A model generated the notes under the pieces. It was not told the origin of the DNA. It worked only from the letters and a program-made list of their open reading frames with translations, and made no database searches. DNA of 19,172 nucleotides from positions 1-19,172 of the forward strand of contig JBAXQP010000011.1 of NCBI GenBank assembly GCA_037131655.1, in the 5' to 3' direction. Every line of letters starts with the position of its first letter. Within the stretch, counting starts at the first letter, position 1. A program made the translations under genes and the position numbers. This stretch comes from a bacterium (lineage in GTDB: Bacteria > Armatimonadota > Fimbriimonadia > Fimbriimonadales > JBAXQP01). Positions 7,308 to 14,251 of this stretch are shown in pieces.

Positions 7308-8096
7308 CTAAACCTCTGCGCTAACTGGGTTGGATAGGGAGCCGATGCCTTCGATGGTTACTTCAACTTTATCGCCGGGTTTTAGGAAGACCGGTGGTTT
7401 TCGGGCAAAACCGACGCCTGATGGGGTGCCGCTCATGATCACCGTTCCTGGTCGCAAGGTGGCAAATTGGGAGCAATAGCTAACCAATTTGGCGCAGGAG
7501 AAAATCATATCGGAGGAGTTGGTCGACTGCATAACTTCGCCGTTTAGCTTGATAGAAAGATTGAGATTGTCGCCATCGACTTCCGTCTCAATCCAGGGGC
7601 CTAAGGGGCAGAAAGTGTCGAAGCTCTTTCCTCGCGCCCATTGGATATCATTCTTCAACTGAGCGTCACGCGCGCTGACATCATTGCCGCAAGTGTAGCC
7701 AAGCACAAAGCTCAAAGCCTCAGACTCAGTTACACGCCGACAAGTTCGGCCAATAACAATGACCAACTCCGCTTCATAATCAACTTCGCTAGGAGCCATT
7801 TTCGGTAGAACAATATCATCCCCTGGCCCGATTACTGTACTAGTAGCCTTTAAAAAGATGACCGGCGCAGACGGGAACTTCATCCCACCCTCGGTCGCAT
7901 GCGCTTTATAGTTAAGGCCGATTGCAATCACATCCGGCGGCTCAATAGGCGCCAATAGCTTAACCGCGCTGACGTCATATTCCTTGCCGGTTGGATCCAT
8001 ACCCTCCCAAGGCAACCCTTCAAGCGCCTTCACTTTATTACCTTCAATAATTCCGTAGCTAACTACTCCGCCAACATCAAATCTTGCAATTTTCAT
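7308..8096 (-). CDS. Fumarylacetoacetate hydrolase (FAH) family protein
   Basis: A 262-residue member of the FAH superfamily, Mg2+-dependent enzymes that hydrolyse or decarboxylate beta-diketo and 2-oxo acids, such as acylpyruvates, oxaloacetate or 2,4-diketo-3-deoxy sugar acids. The metal ligands are visible as Glu108 and Glu110 (VDYEAELVIVIG) and Asp139 (CGNDVSARDAQ). AIGLNYKAHATE is at 58-69, and the C-terminal substrate loop PGTVIMSGTPSGVGF is present. ATG 8096 follows AAAGGAAAAACTT, a good SD. It is the last gene of the operon with larA, 18 nt after the larA stop. A role in cleaving the keto acid made upstream is inferred from context; the substrate is not defined. Confidence 0.92.
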   Translation of the reverse strand: MKIARFDVGGVVSYGIIEGNKVKALEGLPWEGMDPTGKEYDVSAVKLLAPIEPPDVIAIGLNYKAHATEGGMKFPSAPVIFLKATSTVIGPGDDIVLPKMAPSEVDYEAELVIVIGRTCRRVTESEALSFVLGYTCGNDVSARDAQLKNDIQWARGKSFDTFCPLGPWIETEVDGDNLNLSIKLNGEVMQSTNSSDMIFSCAKLVSYCSQFATLRPGTVIMSGTPSGVGFARKPPVFLKPGDKVEVTIEGIGSLSNPVSAEV

Positions 8097-8114
8097 AAGT
8101 TTTTCCTTTCAGCA

Positions 8115-9392
8115 TTACTCACTAACTGGAACGGCGTAAGGTCCTTCAGGGATAACGACCACATTCTTATCGCCTGTTTCCTCAACACTCTTTCGAATGG
8201 CCTCTTCTAAGTTATCGATGACATGAACCCCTGTCAATTTTCGATCCTTTTCAGACAACCCTTCTGAATAAAGATAAATATTGCCTCGCTGCATCGCCCT
8301 GATTAGGCATTGGGTGCCCCATTCATCGTTATCGGCAAACTGTTTAGGCATAATTTCGGCCAGGAAGCCATCCACCCCTTTGGCGACTAAGCGCTTTTGG
8401 CAAGAAACGAACCCCTTTGAGCCTAACCCTTCCGAGCATTCAGAGACCACAAACAGGTTTCCCCCTTGCTCAAGCACTCCTAATGGCCCGACCGCGCCTT
8501 TAACAGTCTGATAAAAAGTCTTATCAAGAGGATACCCCGCCGTGCTGGTAATGATTGTTTTGTACTTGCGCGGCAGCGATATCTTTGCATATCGATCGAC
8601 ATAACGGACGGCTTCAAGATGGCTTTCAACCGTATCACCAAATGAAACATAGGAAAGCCGCCTGTTCTCATCAATGACTGTATTAAGCGCCAGGCACTTG
8701 CCGACCTTTGCTAATATCTCCAATTGATCCTGATGCACCGGATTGCCGTCTAAAATGCAATTATCGGCCAGAGGATTGGCTAGAAAACGGGCTGAATGGA
8801 GTGATGAGATTGTTTGCGCATGGGCCACCCCCGGAGCTATTAATTTTCGCCCACCAGAATAACCGGCCATTAAATGAGGTTCAACCAATCCAGTGAGAAT
8901 TCGCAAATCCGCTTCAACTAATCGGCGATCGATTCGAATAGGGGTGCCACGGGTCGTTGTGCCGAGGTCAACATGGCTATCGTCATTTTCGGCAAAGTGG
9001 TTAACGATCTTCACCGTTTTGAGGACCCATTCATCCCCTATCAATTCCTTTACCTCATCGCCTATATTCGGTCTATGCAAACCGGTCGCGATTAATATCG
9101 TGATGGCATCGGGTTGCAATCCACCTGCCAAAAGCTCATCGATTATAATGGGAAGAAAAAGATTATTCGGGACTGGGCGAGTAATATCGCAGATAACAAT
9201 ACAAGCGCTCTTACACCCTCGTGCTTCTTCAATGAGCGTCTTCGATCCGGTTGGGTTCGCCAGCGCCGTACGAATTGCCTCCGACGGGTTGAATTGAACC
9301 GGCATATTCGGCTTACTAACCACCGTTACATTCCAGTCATTCGGCAGCTCAATCGGCAGACCTTTCCTGCCGTAACTCATATTAATTATCAT
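8115..9392 (-). CDS. larA: LarA-family nickel-dependent 2-hydroxyacid racemase/epimerase (DUF2088)
   Basis: A homologue of lactate racemase, which interconverts 2-hydroxyacid stereoisomers by hydride transfer to the nickel-pincer nucleotide cofactor. Counting from ATG 9392 (425 aa), all key L. plantarum LarA residues are found: Asp69 and Arg72 (ICDITRPVPN), His106 (TGLHRPN), His173 and the pincer lysine Lys183 (HLMAGYSGGRK), His199 (SLHS), and Gln295 and Lys298 (YPLDKTFYQTVKG). Family members act on lactate, malate, phenyllactate, hydroxyglutarate or gluconate, so lactate should not be assumed. LarB/C/E, needed to make the cofactor, are not in this window. The start is uncertain: TTG 9404, ATG 9392 or ATG 9380, none with a good SD. 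The gene lies just after a repeat cluster inside the operon. Confidence 0.92.
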   Translation of the reverse strand: MIINMSYGRKGLPIELPNDWNVTVVSKPNMPVQFNPSEAIRTALANPTGSKTLIEEARGCKSACIVICDITRPVPNNLFLPIIIDELLAGGLQPDAITILIATGLHRPNIGDEVKELIGDEWVLKTVKIVNHFAENDDSHVDLGTTTRGTPIRIDRRLVEADLRILTGLVEPHLMAGYSGGRKLIAPGVAHAQTISSLHSARFLANPLADNCILDGNPVHQDQLEILAKVGKCLALNTVIDENRRLSYVSFGDTVESHLEAVRYVDRYAKISLPRKYKTIITSTAGYPLDKTFYQTVKGAVGPLGVLEQGGNLFVVSECSEGLGSKGFVSCQKRLVAKGVDGFLAEIMPKQFADNDEWGTQCLIRAMQRGNIYLYSEGLSEKDRKLTGVHVIDNLEEAIRKSVEETGDKNVVVIPEGPYAVPVSE

Positions 9393-9454
9393 ATATTTAC
9401 TCAAGTCAGCGGGGAAGCTGTCAGCTCACCGCGTCTCGTCAGCTTCAGATCTAA

Positions 9455-9671
9455 ACGTGCCGTAGCTTTAGCGAAGGCACGTCATTCCGAGCTTGTCGAG
9501 GAATCTTCCGGAAGACCCTTTGGCAAGCTCAGAGTGACGTGGATATTTCGTGTAGGGGCAGGGCTTGCCCTACCCCTACATCAGAAAGAAGGCTCCGGCA
9601 GCGCCGCTTCGCTCTGCTACCGAAGCATCGTGATTTTTCATAAATACGTTATACGCACTGCGTAATACGTA
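9455..9671. repeat. Cluster of dispersed-type palindromic repeats in the operon, between ALDH and larA
   Basis: Several inverted repeats are packed here. ACGTGCC/GGCACGT lies at 9455-9461 and 9476-9482. A 16-bp arm pair at 9480-9495 and 9524-9539 matches at 14 of 16 positions (CGTCATTCCGAGCTTG) and encloses the perfect palindrome TCTTCCGGAAGA (9504-9515). A 14-bp hairpin with one mismatch is at 9551-9580 (TGTAGGGGCAGGGC arm). TACGTTATACGC at 9645-9656 pairs with 9660-9671 at 10 of 12 positions. The CATTCCGAGC...GAGGAAT type of sequence is commonly dispersed in bacterial genomes. The 271-nt gap has no convincing gene. Confidence 0.75.
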
Positions 9672-9675
9672 TTCC

Positions 9676-11133
9676 TTATCCGTACCAGTTGAAGCCGGTT
9701 TCTCCGACCCAACTAATGACGTTTTTGACTTCCGTGTATGCTTCCAAACCCTCTCGGCCTAGTTCGCGGCCTAGACCGCTCTCCTTGAAACCGCCATAGG
9801 GGGCATTGTTGAATACGAAGTTGTGGGTGTTCACCCAGACGGTGCCGGATCGAAGCTGGGCAGCCAATCGTTGGCCGTTGCCTACATCGCCAGTCCAGAT
9901 GCTCGCCGCCAGGCCATATGGGGTATCGTTAGCCGACTTGATCATCTCCTCGACGTTATCGAAAGCAGTAACAGTCAGCACCGGGCCGAAGATTTCCTCT
10001 TTGTAGAGTTTGCTGGTGACTGGCACGTTGTCGAAGATTGTCGGTTCGACATAGTAACCTTTGTCTCGTCCGGCATTTCCTCCGCCAACAACGGGCTTAC
10101 CTAGAGTTGCAACGCCCTCTTCAATGTATCGCATGACCGCATCGCGCTGCTCAGCAGAAACCATCGGTCCCATGCGAGTGTCTTCATCAAGTCCGGGGCC
10201 GATTTTGATGGTCTTCGCCTTCTTGACCAACATTTCGACCAGCGGACCGTGGACTTTCTTATCAACCAAAACGCGAGTGGCAGCGCAGCAGCATTCACCT
10301 TGATTGAGGAATGCTCCGAACAGAATGCCATCAACTGCTTGCTCGATTCTGATGTCGTCCAAAACAATCGCCGGAGACTTGCCGCCTAACTCTAGTGAAC
10401 AAGCACAGATACCAACCGCCGAGGCGTTCAAGACATCCTTACCGACCTCGGTCGAACCGGTGAAGCTGAGTTTATCGATCGCCGGGTGGCGATTGAGCGC
10501 AGCTCCGGCTTTACTACCCGCGCCGGTGATTATATTCACAACACCTGCCGGCATACCGGCTTCTTTAAATACATCTCCCATCATTACCGTTGTCATCGGC
10601 GCCCAGCTTGCGGGCTTCATTACAACGGTATTGCCAGCAGCTAAAGCTGGCCCCAGCTTGCGGCAAGCCAACACCAACGGGAAGTTCCAAGGGATAACGG
10701 CCGCGATTACGCCGATAGGTTCGCGAATGGTGTAATCTATGCAGGGCGCGCTGCAGGGAATGTTCCTTCCGACCATATCGACCACTAGGCAACCGTAATA
10801 CTCAATCGAATCGATTGCCATGGGGATATCGAAATTACGGCTCTCGATAATGGGCTTGCCGGTATCGAGAGTTTCAGCCATCATAAACTCTTCTTTGCGA
10901 GCGGTCATGATGTCAGCAACTCTGCGCAGAATGCGTCCGCGCTCAGAAGCAGGCATGTTCGACCATACACCGCTGTCAAATGCCTTGCGGGCAGCCATCA
11001 CCGCGCAATCAACATCGGCCTCATCGGCCAAAGCGAAGCGGGCAATCGGTTCTTCCGTAGCGGGATTAATGCTCTCAAAGGTTCGAGAGGTCTGTTGCCA
11101 CTCGTTGTTAATAAACAGTCCGAATTCCTTCAT
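9676..11133 (-). CDS. NAD(P)+-dependent aldehyde dehydrogenase
   Basis: A 485-residue cytoplasmic ALDH of the class 1/2-betaine aldehyde dehydrogenase type, oxidising an aldehyde to the acid with NAD(P)+. The oxyanion-hole Asn150 is in IPWNFP and Lys173 in VMKPAS. The nucleotide loop is FTGSTEVG (224-231), and the general base Glu248 is in LELGGKSP. The active-site cysteine is in NQGECCCAATR (277-287); by comparison with human ALDH2, the middle Cys282 is catalytic. EEIFGPVL and GGFKESGLGRE are also present. ATG 11133 has GGAGG nearby. It is the second gene of the hydroxyacid operon, 37 nt after the dehydrogenase. The substrate is unknown; lactaldehyde, glycolaldehyde or a sugar-derived aldehyde would fit the neighbours. 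Confidence 0.95.
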   Translation of the reverse strand: MKEFGLFINNEWQQTSRTFESINPATEEPIARFALADEADVDCAVMAARKAFDSGVWSNMPASERGRILRRVADIMTARKEEFMMAETLDTGKPIIESRNFDIPMAIDSIEYYGCLVVDMVGRNIPCSAPCIDYTIREPIGVIAAVIPWNFPLVLACRKLGPALAAGNTVVMKPASWAPMTTVMMGDVFKEAGMPAGVVNIITGAGSKAGAALNRHPAIDKLSFTGSTEVGKDVLNASAVGICACSLELGGKSPAIVLDDIRIEQAVDGILFGAFLNQGECCCAATRVLVDKKVHGPLVEMLVKKAKTIKIGPGLDEDTRMGPMVSAEQRDAVMRYIEEGVATLGKPVVGGGNAGRDKGYYVEPTIFDNVPVTSKLYKEEIFGPVLTVTAFDNVEEMIKSANDTPYGLAASIWTGDVGNGQRLAAQLRSGTVWVNTHNFVFNNAPYGGFKESGLGRELGREGLEAYTEVKNVISWVGETGFNWYG

Positions 11134-11170
11134 TTCTTGCCTCCTTGTGTTGGCCTATCTTTTGAATTAA

Positions 11171-12145
11171 CTACTTACGGTTCTTTAGCGCGTCCGGGTT
11201 GAGGAGCGCTTTCGGGCATTCGCCCGTCAAGGCTCTAGCGACCTCTTGTGCGGCCAGAAACTGCAATGACTGCAGCGCCTCTTCCGAGAACCAAGCCGAA
11301 TGAGGAGCCAGGATTACATTATCAAACTTAAATAACGGGCTATCAGTCGGAAATGGTGGCGCATTCTCAATGACGTCCAACCCAGCGCCGGAGATAAGCC
11401 CTTTTTCAAGCGCCTCGATAAGCGCTTCCGTTTCGATGAGTTCGCCGCGAGCACAGTTTATAATCACCGGTTTGCTCTCCATCATCGCAAAAGCTTCAGC
11501 GTTCAAAATATGCTTCGTCTCAGGGGTTGCAGGCGCTTGCACGATGATTGCATCCGAAGTTTTGAGCAAAATCGGCAAATCGACCTCCTTAGCAGCAATT
11601 TCACCCTTAAAGTAGGGGTCGAAAAACACTATTTTCGGTCCAAAAGCAGCCACTTTAGAAGTGATGGCCTTCCCTATTCGGCCCATCCCAATGATGCCGA
11701 CTGTGAGAGTGTTGATGCGTCTCATCGGTTTGAGCACACCGAGCTTCCAGTTATCGTTTCTAATGGCTTTATCGCCCACTGGCAGCTTTCGTAGCAACGT
11801 CAGCATCATCGCCAACGCATGATCGGAAACTTCATCGATGCAGTAATCGGGAACATTCGCCACCATAATGCCCCGCTGAGTAGCGGCGGCAATATCGATG
11901 GTGTCAACCCCAATGCCGTAGCGCACGATAATGCGGCAGTCCGGCATGGCGTCCATCACAGCGCCATCGATGGGGCCATAGTAGGTGTTGAGGACGGCAT
12001 CCGCCCCTTTCACCAACTCGATGACCTCTTCAGGAGTTTTGCTTTGCCCCGCAACAACCTCTGCGTCAACCGGTGAAAGCACTTCCTTCTCCGGATCAAG
12101 ATTGGAAAAGACATAATCGGTAACAACAACTTTAAATTTGCTCAA
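11171..12145 (-). CDS. D-2-hydroxyacid dehydrogenase family protein (C-terminal-binding-protein-like)
   Basis: A 324-residue NAD-dependent 2-hydroxyacid dehydrogenase with the flavodoxin-like outer domain and central Rossmann domain. Numbered from TTG 12145: the NAD motif GIIGMGRIGKA at 150-160, Asp177 (FFDPYF) after the second strand, the substrate arginine Arg233 in NCARGE, and His282 in APHSAWFSEE. The catalytic Glu of the Arg-Glu-His triad (29 residues after Arg in E. coli SerA) falls on Ala262 (LDVIENAPP), with a Glu two residues earlier at 260. TTG is preferred because GGTGGG precedes it, as in the Lon-domain gene; an in-frame ATG at 12178 has no SD. First gene of the operon, behind a consensus promoter. 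It may oxidise a D-hydroxyacid or reduce a keto acid. Confidence 0.88.
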   Translation of the reverse strand: MSKFKVVVTDYVFSNLDPEKEVLSPVDAEVVAGQSKTPEEVIELVKGADAVLNTYYGPIDGAVMDAMPDCRIIVRYGIGVDTIDIAAATQRGIMVANVPDYCIDEVSDHALAMMLTLLRKLPVGDKAIRNDNWKLGVLKPMRRINTLTVGIIGMGRIGKAITSKVAAFGPKIVFFDPYFKGEIAAKEVDLPILLKTSDAIIVQAPATPETKHILNAEAFAMMESKPVIINCARGELIETEALIEALEKGLISGAGLDVIENAPPFPTDSPLFKFDNVILAPHSAWFSEEALQSLQFLAAQEVARALTGECPKALLNPDALKNRK

Positions 12146-12219
12146 TTTGACCCACCGCTCATATGAGGATAACCGCATGCCGCAAATACTGCGACCACGG
12201 CACGGATTCAGTAACTGTT

Positions 12220-12248
12220 ATTATATGTGACGTGAACATGATTGTCAA
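12220..12248 (-). promoter_or_regulatory. Perfect consensus sigma-70 promoter of the hydroxyacid operon
   Basis: On the minus strand, TTGACA (12243-12248) and TATAAT (12220-12225) match all 12 consensus positions with the optimal 17-nt spacer. Transcription should start near 12213, giving a leader of about 68 nt to the TTG start. A 5S/16S-strength basal promoter in front of a catabolic operon suggests either constitutive use or strong repression. Confidence 0.85.
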
Positions 12249-12278
12249 TGGTGAATGGAGTTAATTCCCTTTGCATAA

Positions 12279-12304
12279 GTTAGCTTTCTTGTTAGAAAGT
12301 TAAC
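12279..12304. promoter_or_regulatory. Long dyad upstream of the operon promoter (candidate operator)
   Basis: GTTAGCTTTCT (12279-12289) and AGAAAGTTAAC (12294-12304) form an 11-bp dyad with a single G-T pair around TGTT. It is centred about 79 nt upstream of the predicted start of the hydroxyacid operon and 49 nt downstream of the tRNA. It could bind a regulator or end the tRNA transcript, but it lacks a T-run for the latter. Confidence 0.4.
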
Positions 12305-12352
12305 AATAGCTGATTGAGAAGTGGTTTGTCCTATTAAAAAGGAGGAAGTTTA

Positions 12353-12425
12353 TACCCCGGACGGGATTCGAACCCGTGATCTTCGCCGTGAAAGGGCGAT
12401 GTCCTAACCGCTAGACGACCGGGGC
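12353..12425 (-). tRNA. tRNA-Glu (anticodon UUC)
   Basis: The minus strand folds into a complete 73-nt cloverleaf. The acceptor is GCCCCGG paired with CCGGGGT (the first pair is G-U). The D arm contains AGCGGTTAGGA. The anticodon stem TCGCC/GGCGA encloses CTTTCAC with anticodon TTC, and the T arm is ACGGG-TTCGAAT-CCCGT. The discriminator is A, and CCA is not encoded. Anticodon UUC reads GAA/GAG. Confidence 0.96.
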
Positions 12426-12441
12426 ATGTGAACGGAACAAT

Positions 12442-12471
12442 ATTATGCTCTACAGCAACCTAAAATATCAA
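12442..12471 (-). promoter_or_regulatory. Promoter of tRNA-Glu
   Basis: TTGATA (12466-12471) and CATAAT (12442-12447), each 5 of 6 bases, are separated by 18 nt on the minus strand. Transcription would begin near 12435, leaving a leader of about 10 nt before the tRNA 5' end at 12425, as is usual for tRNA genes. Confidence 0.6.
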
Positions 12472-12616
12472 CCTGACAGCGTTTTATTGAAGAGGACGAT
12501 GCCGGAGGAAGTGGTGTAATACGTGAAGTATCTTTAAAATAAACCAAAATCACCACTAACCGACCTCATCGAAAGTCGGCTATAAGTGATCGGTTCATAG
12601 CGTATATACAGGTGAA

Positions 12617-12640
12617 AGGCCGGATAAAACTACCCGGCCT
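12617..12640 (-). terminator. Hairpin downstream of the small membrane-protein gene
   Basis: AGGCCGG (12617-12623) and CCGGCCT (12634-12640) form a perfect 7-bp GC-rich stem with a 10-nt loop, 22 nt after the stop of the 60-residue ORF on the minus strand. On that strand only TTTCACC follows, so it is a weak intrinsic terminator or a 3'-stabilising hairpin. Confidence 0.5.
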
Positions 12641-12662
12641 ACACTATTTCCGACCGAACTAA

Positions 12663-12845
12663 TTATTGTCCTGTTGGCGGCACTGGTGTTGTGGGAACAG
12701 TTGTTGGTTGCGAAACAGGTGGCGCTGGTACTACGGGAGCTGTTGATGTATTCGATCTCATATACATGATCCCCAAGGCAATCAAAACCACAACAACAAT
12801 TACCGCAATTGCAACAGGCAAACTAATTTCTTGTTTCATAGCCAT
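12663..12845 (-). CDS. Small single-pass membrane protein with proline-rich tail
   Basis: A 60-residue protein I do not recognise. Residues about 8-29 (SLPVAIAVIVVVVLIALGIMYM) are one strong transmembrane helix. A basic loop (MRSN) is followed by an extracytoplasmic or periplasmic tail about 29 residues long, made almost only of Pro, Thr, Val, Ser and Ala. The short N-terminus is charged (MAMKQE). This looks like a membrane-anchored linker or structural peptide. ATG 12845 has GGAGG 8 nt upstream; ATG at residue 3 is an alternative. It has its own TTGACA-N17-TAAGAT promoter and a hairpin downstream, so it is transcribed alone, flanked by gap and tRNA-Glu. Signal strength makes it a real gene; no function is assigned. 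Confidence 0.8.
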   Translation of the reverse strand: MAMKQEISLPVAIAVIVVVVLIALGIMYMRSNTSTAPVVPAPPVSQPTTVPTTPVPPTGQ

Positions 12846-12910
12846 TTTAGACCCTCCTTAATCGAACTCAGTCCTTTTGAACGACATCTAATAAGCGTTC
12901 ATTATTATGT

Positions 12911-12939
12911 ATCTTAGCGCAAACGACAAAAGTTGTCAA
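12911..12939 (-). promoter_or_regulatory. Promoter of the small membrane-protein gene
   Basis: TTGACA (12934-12939, perfect) and TAAGAT (12911-12916, 4 of 6) are spaced by 17 nt on the minus strand, with a predicted start near 12904 and a leader of about 58 nt. A short dyad GACAA-AAG-TTGTC (12925-12937) overlaps the -35 box and could be an operator. Confidence 0.65.
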
Positions 12940-12950
12940 GTCATACGCTC

Positions 12951-12989
12951 AAAAAAAGGAGGCATTTATGCTTCAATGCCTCCTTTTTT
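12951..12989. terminator. Strong bidirectional rho-independent terminator after gap
   Basis: GGAGGCATT (12958-12966) pairs perfectly with AATGCCTCC (12975-12983) around an 8-nt loop. A7 on one side (12951-12957) and T6 on the other (12984-12989) give a uridine tract in either direction. On the minus strand it lies 20 nt after the GAPDH stop and separates gap from the small-protein promoter. Confidence 0.9.
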
Positions 12990-13008
12990 AGTAACGAAAC
13001 GCTTTTTC

Positions 13009-14046
13009 TTACAGACCCTTCTCTGCCATAAAGTTGAGAAGGTCGGCCACACGGGATGCGTAACCCCACTCATTGTCATACCAGGCGATAACCTTTGCCA
13101 TGTTATCACCGATGACCATGGTGGAGGTAGCATCCACGATAGAGCTGCGGGGATCGCCTTTGAAGTCAACCGAAACTAACGGTTCATTGGTGACGCCAAG
13201 ATAACCTTTCATCGGTCCGTTGGCGGCAGCGAGGATAGCTTCATTTATCAGTTCAGCAGTAACTGATTTTTGAAAAGTTAAAACCAAATCAACAACCGAC
13301 ACAGTTGAAGTCGGAACGCGCAAAGAATAGCCGTTTAGCTTGCCCTTCAACTCAGGAACGACCAGGTGAAGCGCTTTTGCAGCTCCGGTGCTGGTGAGAA
13401 TGATATTCTCGGCAGCGGCTCTTGAACGTCGCAAGTCACTGTGTGCTTGATCTTGAACTCGCTGATCGTTAGTATAGGCGTGTACCGTTGTCATTAAGCC
13501 CTTATCGATGCCAAAGCTATCGTTGAGAACTTTTGTAACGGGGGCGAGACAGTTGGTGGTACAGGATGCATTTGAAACGATATTGTGATTAGCCGGATCG
13601 TATTTGTCTTGGTTAACCCCTAAGACGATTGTAATATCTTCGTTCTTAGCAGGGGCGCTGATAACGACCTTTTTTGCGCCTGCATCGATGTGAGCGCGAG
13701 CGCCCGGCTTGCCCTTTACTGTGTCGTGATTAGCGTCAGTAAAAACGCCCGTCGATTCAAGGACCATCTCGACGCCAAGATCGCCCCATGGAATCTTTGC
13801 GGGGTCTTTTTCAGCGAAAACCTTTATGCTGCGATCGCCGACTTTAATGCTATTACCATCTGCCGAAACATCTTCAGGCCAGATGCCGTAGTTTGTATCG
13901 TACTTGAAAAGATATGCGTTAGTTTTCGAGTCGAAAAGATCGTTGATAGCGACCACTTCAAAAACGCCTGGGTACTTCCCCATGATTGTGCGCATGCTTA
14001 GTCTGCCAATGCGGCCAAATCCATTAATTCCTACTTTAATTGCCAT
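13009..14046 (-). CDS. gap: Glyceraldehyde-3-phosphate dehydrogenase, type I
   Basis: A 345-residue NAD-dependent GAPDH of glycolysis and gluconeogenesis, acting as a cytoplasmic tetramer. The N-terminal Rossmann motif is VGINGFGRIGR (5-15), and Asp37 (AINDL) selects NAD+. The catalytic Cys162 lies in SNASCTTNCLAP and the base His189 in TTVHAYTNDQ. Phosphate-site residues are in STGAAKAL (219-226), and the C-terminal YDNEWGYASRV is intact. A few residues (KGKPGAR, about 111-117) form a slight insertion before AHIDAGAKKVV. ATG 14046 has GGAGG 6 nt upstream. The gene stands alone without pgk or tpi, with a strong terminator after it. Confidence 0.97.
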   Translation of the reverse strand: MAIKVGINGFGRIGRLSMRTIMGKYPGVFEVVAINDLFDSKTNAYLFKYDTNYGIWPEDVSADGNSIKVGDRSIKVFAEKDPAKIPWGDLGVEMVLESTGVFTDANHDTVKGKPGARAHIDAGAKKVVISAPAKNEDITIVLGVNQDKYDPANHNIVSNASCTTNCLAPVTKVLNDSFGIDKGLMTTVHAYTNDQRVQDQAHSDLRRSRAAAENIILTSTGAAKALHLVVPELKGKLNGYSLRVPTSTVSVVDLVLTFQKSVTAELINEAILAAANGPMKGYLGVTNEPLVSVDFKGDPRSSIVDATSTMVIGDNMAKVIAWYDNEWGYASRVADLLNFMAEKGL

Positions 14047-14101
14047 GTGCTTCCTCCATAGAATCTGCAGAATCTGCGAAATGTCTTACTGCATCCCGCC
14101 A

Positions 14102-14131
14102 ATCATATAATGGCACTTTTCACCCCCCCAA
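14102..14131 (-). promoter_or_regulatory. Possible gap promoter
   Basis: On the minus strand, TTGGGG (14126-14131) and TATGAT (14102-14107, 5 of 6) are spaced by 18 nt, 56 nt before the ATG. The -35 matches only TTG. The rest of the 205-nt gap (14047-14251) shows no gene. Confidence 0.35.
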
Positions 14132-14251
14132 CGCAATCAAATTCTTCCGTTTGGCACTGGTATAACAGAGGGGGAAATTCATATTGCTTAGTGCGAATTC
14201 TATATTACGGATGTCCCCATAGAGTGTCAAAAGGCCGATGGGACGCCGGGG

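Noticed and set aside
9551..9580. Hairpin as an intrinsic terminator between ALDH and larA
   Set aside because: No T-run on the minus strand, and the shared promoter implies transcription continues; better seen as a repeat.
9114..9665. 183-residue plus-strand frame
   Set aside because: It is antisense to larA and then runs through the palindromic repeats; no SD and no recognisable domain.
10304..10735. 143-residue plus-strand frame inside the aldehyde dehydrogenase
   Set aside because: Antisense shadow of a well conserved gene; composition is typical of an opposite-strand frame.
12560..12580. Hammerhead-ribozyme-like CTCATCGAAAG
   Set aside because: The core CTGATGA and GAAA are not both present in the correct order on either strand.
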